Source of the DNA: Antedon mediterranea
Lineage: Eukaryota > Echinodermata > Crinoidea > Comatulida > Antedonidae
DNA length: 64,000 nucleotides
Direction of reading: 5' to 3'
NCBI RefSeq assembly: GCF_964355755.1
Contig: NC_092673.1
Location: forward strand, 27,099,001 to 27,163,000
Part shown: positions 60,730-64,000 of the stretch, one piece after another
How the letters are laid out: the number at the start of each line of letters is the position of its first letter
How positions within the stretch are numbered: the first letter of the stretch is position 1
Notes under the pieces: generated by a model
Database searches by the model: none
What the model was told of the DNA's origin: nothing
The model's input: only the letters and a program-made list of their open reading frames with translations
Program-made: the position numbers and the translations under genes

Positions 60730-60835
60730 AACGCCTGTTCATACATAGTGTGGGCCGCCAGTCTATGTACTATTCAGAAAAGGGTAGGTCTTATATACTG
60801 TATTAATATATACAATAATATGCTAAACAAAATAT

Positions 60836-61098
60836 TTATCCAAAAAAAATTCAATTAAACAATTACGATAAAATGTGTTTTTTAAAATTAAATTTAAACG
60901 AGTTAATATTGGTACATTCTTTCAAAACAGAAGGTAATACATTATATAAAATACAAGCAGAATAAATAAAAGAGCGCCGGAAACATTCCAATTTAACTTT
61001 GGGTACCAGCAAGTCTCCCCTGGAAGCAGCCCTAGTCCTCATAGAGCGTATCGGAACAGTGGAAAATCGTTGGGTGATGTATCGAGGGGCAATATTGT
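60836..61098 (-). mobile_element. Inverted copy of the LINE 3' coding end
   Basis: These 263 bp are the exact reverse complement of 61666-61928 as far as I can read. They encode the same C-terminal residues (NIAPRYITQRFSTVPIRSMR to FKKHILS). It joins unrelated sequence on both sides. Confidence 0.9.
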
Positions 61099-61399
61099 AA
61101 AATATTTTACTTTGACTATATACACAAATATGAATAATCCAGTTATAATTACAGTAATTAGCCCTGACTGCCTTCATGACAATCTGCCACTGATACACAG
61201 TAGGCCGGCTGGTCATGTTTTAAAAAAACTCTGCTTGTGTATACATACTGTATACAATCTTCTGCCCCAGTAGGACCTACATTGAGCACCTTTTCATGAA
61301 ATTACCTCAGAGTACAATATTTACAATTTATAATTACAGGCATAGAGAAATGCTGATACACTGAAAAATAATATTATAAAATGAAGATGAGGACATTTG

Positions 61400-62101
61400 C
61401 TACAAAGATAAAAAGCTGCCTCAATACAGATTCAAACCCATTGATATGCAGGCATTATTACCATGGTATCAAATCTGATTGGATAATGACACCGAAAGTA
61501 AAACAAACATTAATAAGATTCAAAAACTTCAAAATCGCGCTATGCGTGTTGTTCTTCAAGCTCCGCCTCGCACCAGCACTCACATTCTTCTAACATCTCT
61601 CCACATCATGAATGTGTCACAGAGGGTGCAGTACCAGGTAGGCTGCCTAGCTTTTAAAGCCATGAACAATATTGCCCCTCGATACATCACCCAACGATTT
61701 TCCACTGTTCCGATACGCTCTATGAGGACTAGGGCTGCTTCCAGGGGAGACTTGCTGGTACCCAAAGTTAAATTGGAATGTTTCCGGCGCTCTTTTATTT
61801 ATTCTGCTTGTATTTTATATAATGTATTACCTTCTGTTTTGAAAGAATGTACCAATATTAACTCGTTTAAATTTAATTTTAAAAAACACATTTTATCGTA
61901 ATTGTTTAATTGAATTTTTTTTGGATAATTATTTTTTTATATAATAGTTTTAAATTTAAATGTATATAGTAGATTCGTATTAGTTAAGTATAGTTTTATA
62001 TATTTTGTCATTTTTAAGAGGGCTCCTGAATATCAGCTGGCCTGCGGGTTCAGCTGGAAGGGTTACCCTCTATAAATAAAGTTGAAATAAATAAATAAAA
62101 A
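61400..62101 (+). mobile_element. 5'-truncated CR1/L2-like LINE, 3' end
   Basis: The frame 61479-61901 encodes the C-terminal end of a non-LTR reverse transcriptase ORF: INKIQKLQNRAMRVVLQ, LTSLHIMNVSQRVQYQVG, LAFKAMNNIAPRYITQRF, TRAASRGDLLVPK, CFRRSFIYSACILYNVLP and FKFNFKKHILS. It is followed by a 3'UTR (GAGGGCTCCTGAATATCAG) and an AATAAATAAATAAAA tail at about 62086-62101. The catalytic part of the reverse transcriptase is absent. Confidence 0.8.
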
Positions 62102-62474
62102 ATGACTTTTTGGCACCTGAATTTCAATATTTTAATTACACATTTGGTCTTTGTTGTTTGTCAACTATATTGTAATGAACATTAAAATAATTTATAGCTC
62201 TATTAATAAATGTATCAATACAGTGAAACTTGAAATGTATGCTTCATATCAGGGTCAACTTCCTATAGCATTTACAAGTATTTGTGCCATAATTTATGTG
62301 CATTTCAAAATTAAAAACTTTGAATCTTTAAGTTTAAATCTATTTTTAGCCAATTTGAAAATTATGAAAGACAGTAAAGTTTATTATAATTGTAACTAAT
62401 GGCAAGAATTTAGCCCAGCTGACTTGTGGCACTCACTGTTTGGTGCGATAGAAAGACTAAATAGGTTAACAAAT
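62102..62474. other. Spacer or 3'UTR of the FN3 membrane protein
   Basis: No gene recognised. The minus-strand gene at 62475 is likely transcribed into this AT-rich stretch. Confidence 0.4.
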
Positions 62475-63425
62475 CTACGAGCTAGATAAATGTGTATCTG
62501 CCGTCTGACAACTAGTCCCGCTTCCAGATACGTAGTTCCCAGAAGAAAGTGTGCTTCTGTTGATTAAATAACTCTCGGAGTCACACTCTGAGTAAGGAAC
62601 AGAACTGTCTGCAAATGGGTCAACTGAGGTCAATGGTTCTTCAGAAATCATAGCATCATTTTGTACTTCAGTCAGTAAATTTCCATTACAGAGTTGAAGG
62701 TAACGAACATCTGCACTGCCTTCTTAATTCGGCGTACAGTATTATAAAAATTATGAGTACTATTGACACTATTATAATAACTGCTATATACTCCTTGCCT
62801 GAAAATAAAACAACCAGAAAATGTATATAAATATATATATAAACATACATTTTAATAATTATCAATCAATACATTTTCTCTGTATTTTTTTTGTTGGTGG
62901 GGGGAGTGATTTTTCTACTGTATTGAAGAACTTTCTTATAAGTAGTGGGGGGTGTTTCACTGTACCCACCTACTTTTTTAACATTTCTGGAGGTCCCACA
63001 ACATGAGATTGAACTATCTAACTATTAAACAAAAAAATTAGGCTTTTTTAGAAGAAAAGCAAAATGTTCTATTTTATCATAATAAGATAAATCCTTCTGG
63101 AAATAACACATTTTAAATTTATGTACACATAACCAACAGTTTGAGGCTCAGTTTATTTTTTATGTACAAGTGTCTTTTAATTAATACCAGATACCTGCTT
63201 ACTAAATTTGTACTATTTGTTTTTGAAGTGTGAATAATTAAATAAAAAAAATAATCTTCTAGATTCATACAGACCCAAATGAATACTGTTCTGAAATTCT
63301 AAAAACAGTCTTACCTATGCCACTTGCAGTTAATTGACCAGCAACAAAACTGGAGCTAATCGTGGTATAACCAACTGAATTGTGTGCTGTGATGTTTACA
63401 ATGTAGTCATTATATAGTGCCAAAC
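62475..63425 (-). CDS. C-terminal exons of a fibronectin-III single-pass membrane protein (partial, frame break)
   Basis: Exon 63425-63315 encodes the end of a fibronectin type III domain (LALYNDYIVNITAHNSVGYT then TISSSFVAGQ). The next exon opens at 62798 in phase and encodes a transmembrane helix (EYIAVIIIVSIVLIIFIILY) followed by ELRRQCRCSLPSTL and a stop at 62686. In the +1 frame the same exon is open to 62475 and reads ADVRYLQLCNGNLLTEVQND, then a Ser-rich, acidic tail ending in HLSSS. The tail looks like the true cytoplasmic part, so there is a 1-base frame break, an assembly error or alternative splicing: a second acceptor (GTGCAG, just before ATGTTCG) would join in the tail frame but skip the helix. 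The gene continues past the right edge; it could be a receptor kinase, phosphatase or adhesion molecule. I cannot name it. Confidence 0.65.
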
Positions 63426-63518
63426 CTACAGTATGAATCAAATTGTTTTATGGTATACATAATCAATTAGTTTGTTTCACATAAATCATCTCCGAAAAAA
63501 AAACCCCACCAAAATAAG

Positions 63519-63620
63519 ATCTGTCTACACTATCAAACTAGTTTGACAAAAAACAAGGGGTGATGTTCCCAAATAAGGTAGTGATATGCTTAATGCTTAA
63601 ATTTCTGCTCAACCGACCTG
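63519..63620. mobile_element. MITE fragment, AAGCTCTGTCTACACT family
   Basis: GATCTGTCTACACTATCAAA followed by TAGTTTGACAAAAAAC and AAATAAGGTAGTGATATGC matches the left half of the family. The right end is missing. Confidence 0.65.
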
Positions 63621-63699
63621 TTCACTCCACATTCGGTGTAAATGTAAGTACATTTCGTATTTTTTTCTAATTTTATACGGTCATCATAATTGTATAATT

Positions 63700-63870
63700 G
63701 TAATGGAGGGGCGGATCTAGGATTTTGATAAAGAGGGGGCCGATATGGGAAACTAATCATCTAGGGGCGTCCGAGACATGCTCCCCCTGAAATGTTTTTT
63801 TTCTAGACGCCCGGAGACAGCATCTGAGGCGTTTTGGCCAGTCGATTTTTGTCATATAATTATCTGAATA
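63700..63870. repeat. Unclassified repeat-like segment
   Basis: GGAGGGGCGGATCTAGGATT followed by a purine-rich AAGAGGGGGCCG stretch is unlike the surrounding AT-rich DNA and has the look of a transposon remnant. No second copy lies in the window, so the call is weak. Confidence 0.3.
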
Positions 63871-64000
63871 TAGTGTGTTTTATAGACCATATTTAATATA
63901 CAGAACTGTTTATTATTATTTTTTTTCGTCAATAGCCTAAAGCCTGTTTTCCTGTCGACGAAACGTTACGACTAGTTGCATTATAATTTTAAAATAAAAT

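Overview
The window is intron-rich, AT-rich animal nuclear DNA. Evidence: genes split by GT-AG introns of 0.1-3 kb, animal gene families (DDAH, FBXW5, ZNHIT6, the cilia/sperm protein CFAP157, a calponin/transgelin-type exon, an FN3 membrane protein), tRNA-derived SINEs, CR1/L2-like LINE tails and many MITEs. An invertebrate deuterostome such as an echinoderm would fit, but nothing here is diagnostic and the taxon is inference. I rebuilt every gene model by hand from splice sites and reading frame; no search or alignment was run.

Layout. 1-5.4 kb: no gene; a SINE, a TTAA-flanked MITE, a 1-kb minisatellite of a 16-bp GTGTCCCTT unit, and a TIR element just upstream of DDAH. 5.4-9.5 kb (+): complete 5-exon DDAH, with a LINE relic in intron 1 and a 50-bp minisatellite in intron 3. 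10.4-21.7 kb: a large satellite built from two cruciform-forming modules, amplified in near-identical blocks at offsets of 1412, 2282 and 952 bp and interrupted by one LINE-type insertion. 23.8-31.1 kb (-): FBXW5, five coding exons, with an enlarged Ser-rich insert. 31-39.5 kb: no recognised gene, mostly repeats. 39.7-40.6 kb (+): a small secreted protein with a partial VWC domain. 42.4-46.9 kb (-): ZNHIT6/BCD1, ten coding exons. 47.6-52.0 kb (+): CFAP157, eight coding exons. ZNHIT6 and CFAP157 are divergent and share an intergenic promoter containing TGACGTCA. 52.3-57.2 kb: a MITE swollen by a 21-bp repeat, then a duplicated element ending in a hairpin array. 57.3 kb (+): terminal exon of a calponin/transgelin gene whose CH-domain exons I could not find. 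60-62.1 kb: MITEs and a LINE 3' end with an inverted second copy. 62.4-63.4 kb (-): C-terminal exons of a fibronectin-III membrane protein that runs off the right edge and shows a reading-frame break after its membrane segment.

The genes do not form one pathway: DDAH removes methylated arginines, FBXW5 is a CUL4/SCF substrate receptor, ZNHIT6 assembles box C/D snoRNPs, CFAP157 serves motile cilia, and the calponin-like protein binds actin. The region is unusual mainly for its repeats: several foldback and TIR families, a cruciform higher-order satellite, and TAGGCC-rich clusters at most gene starts.
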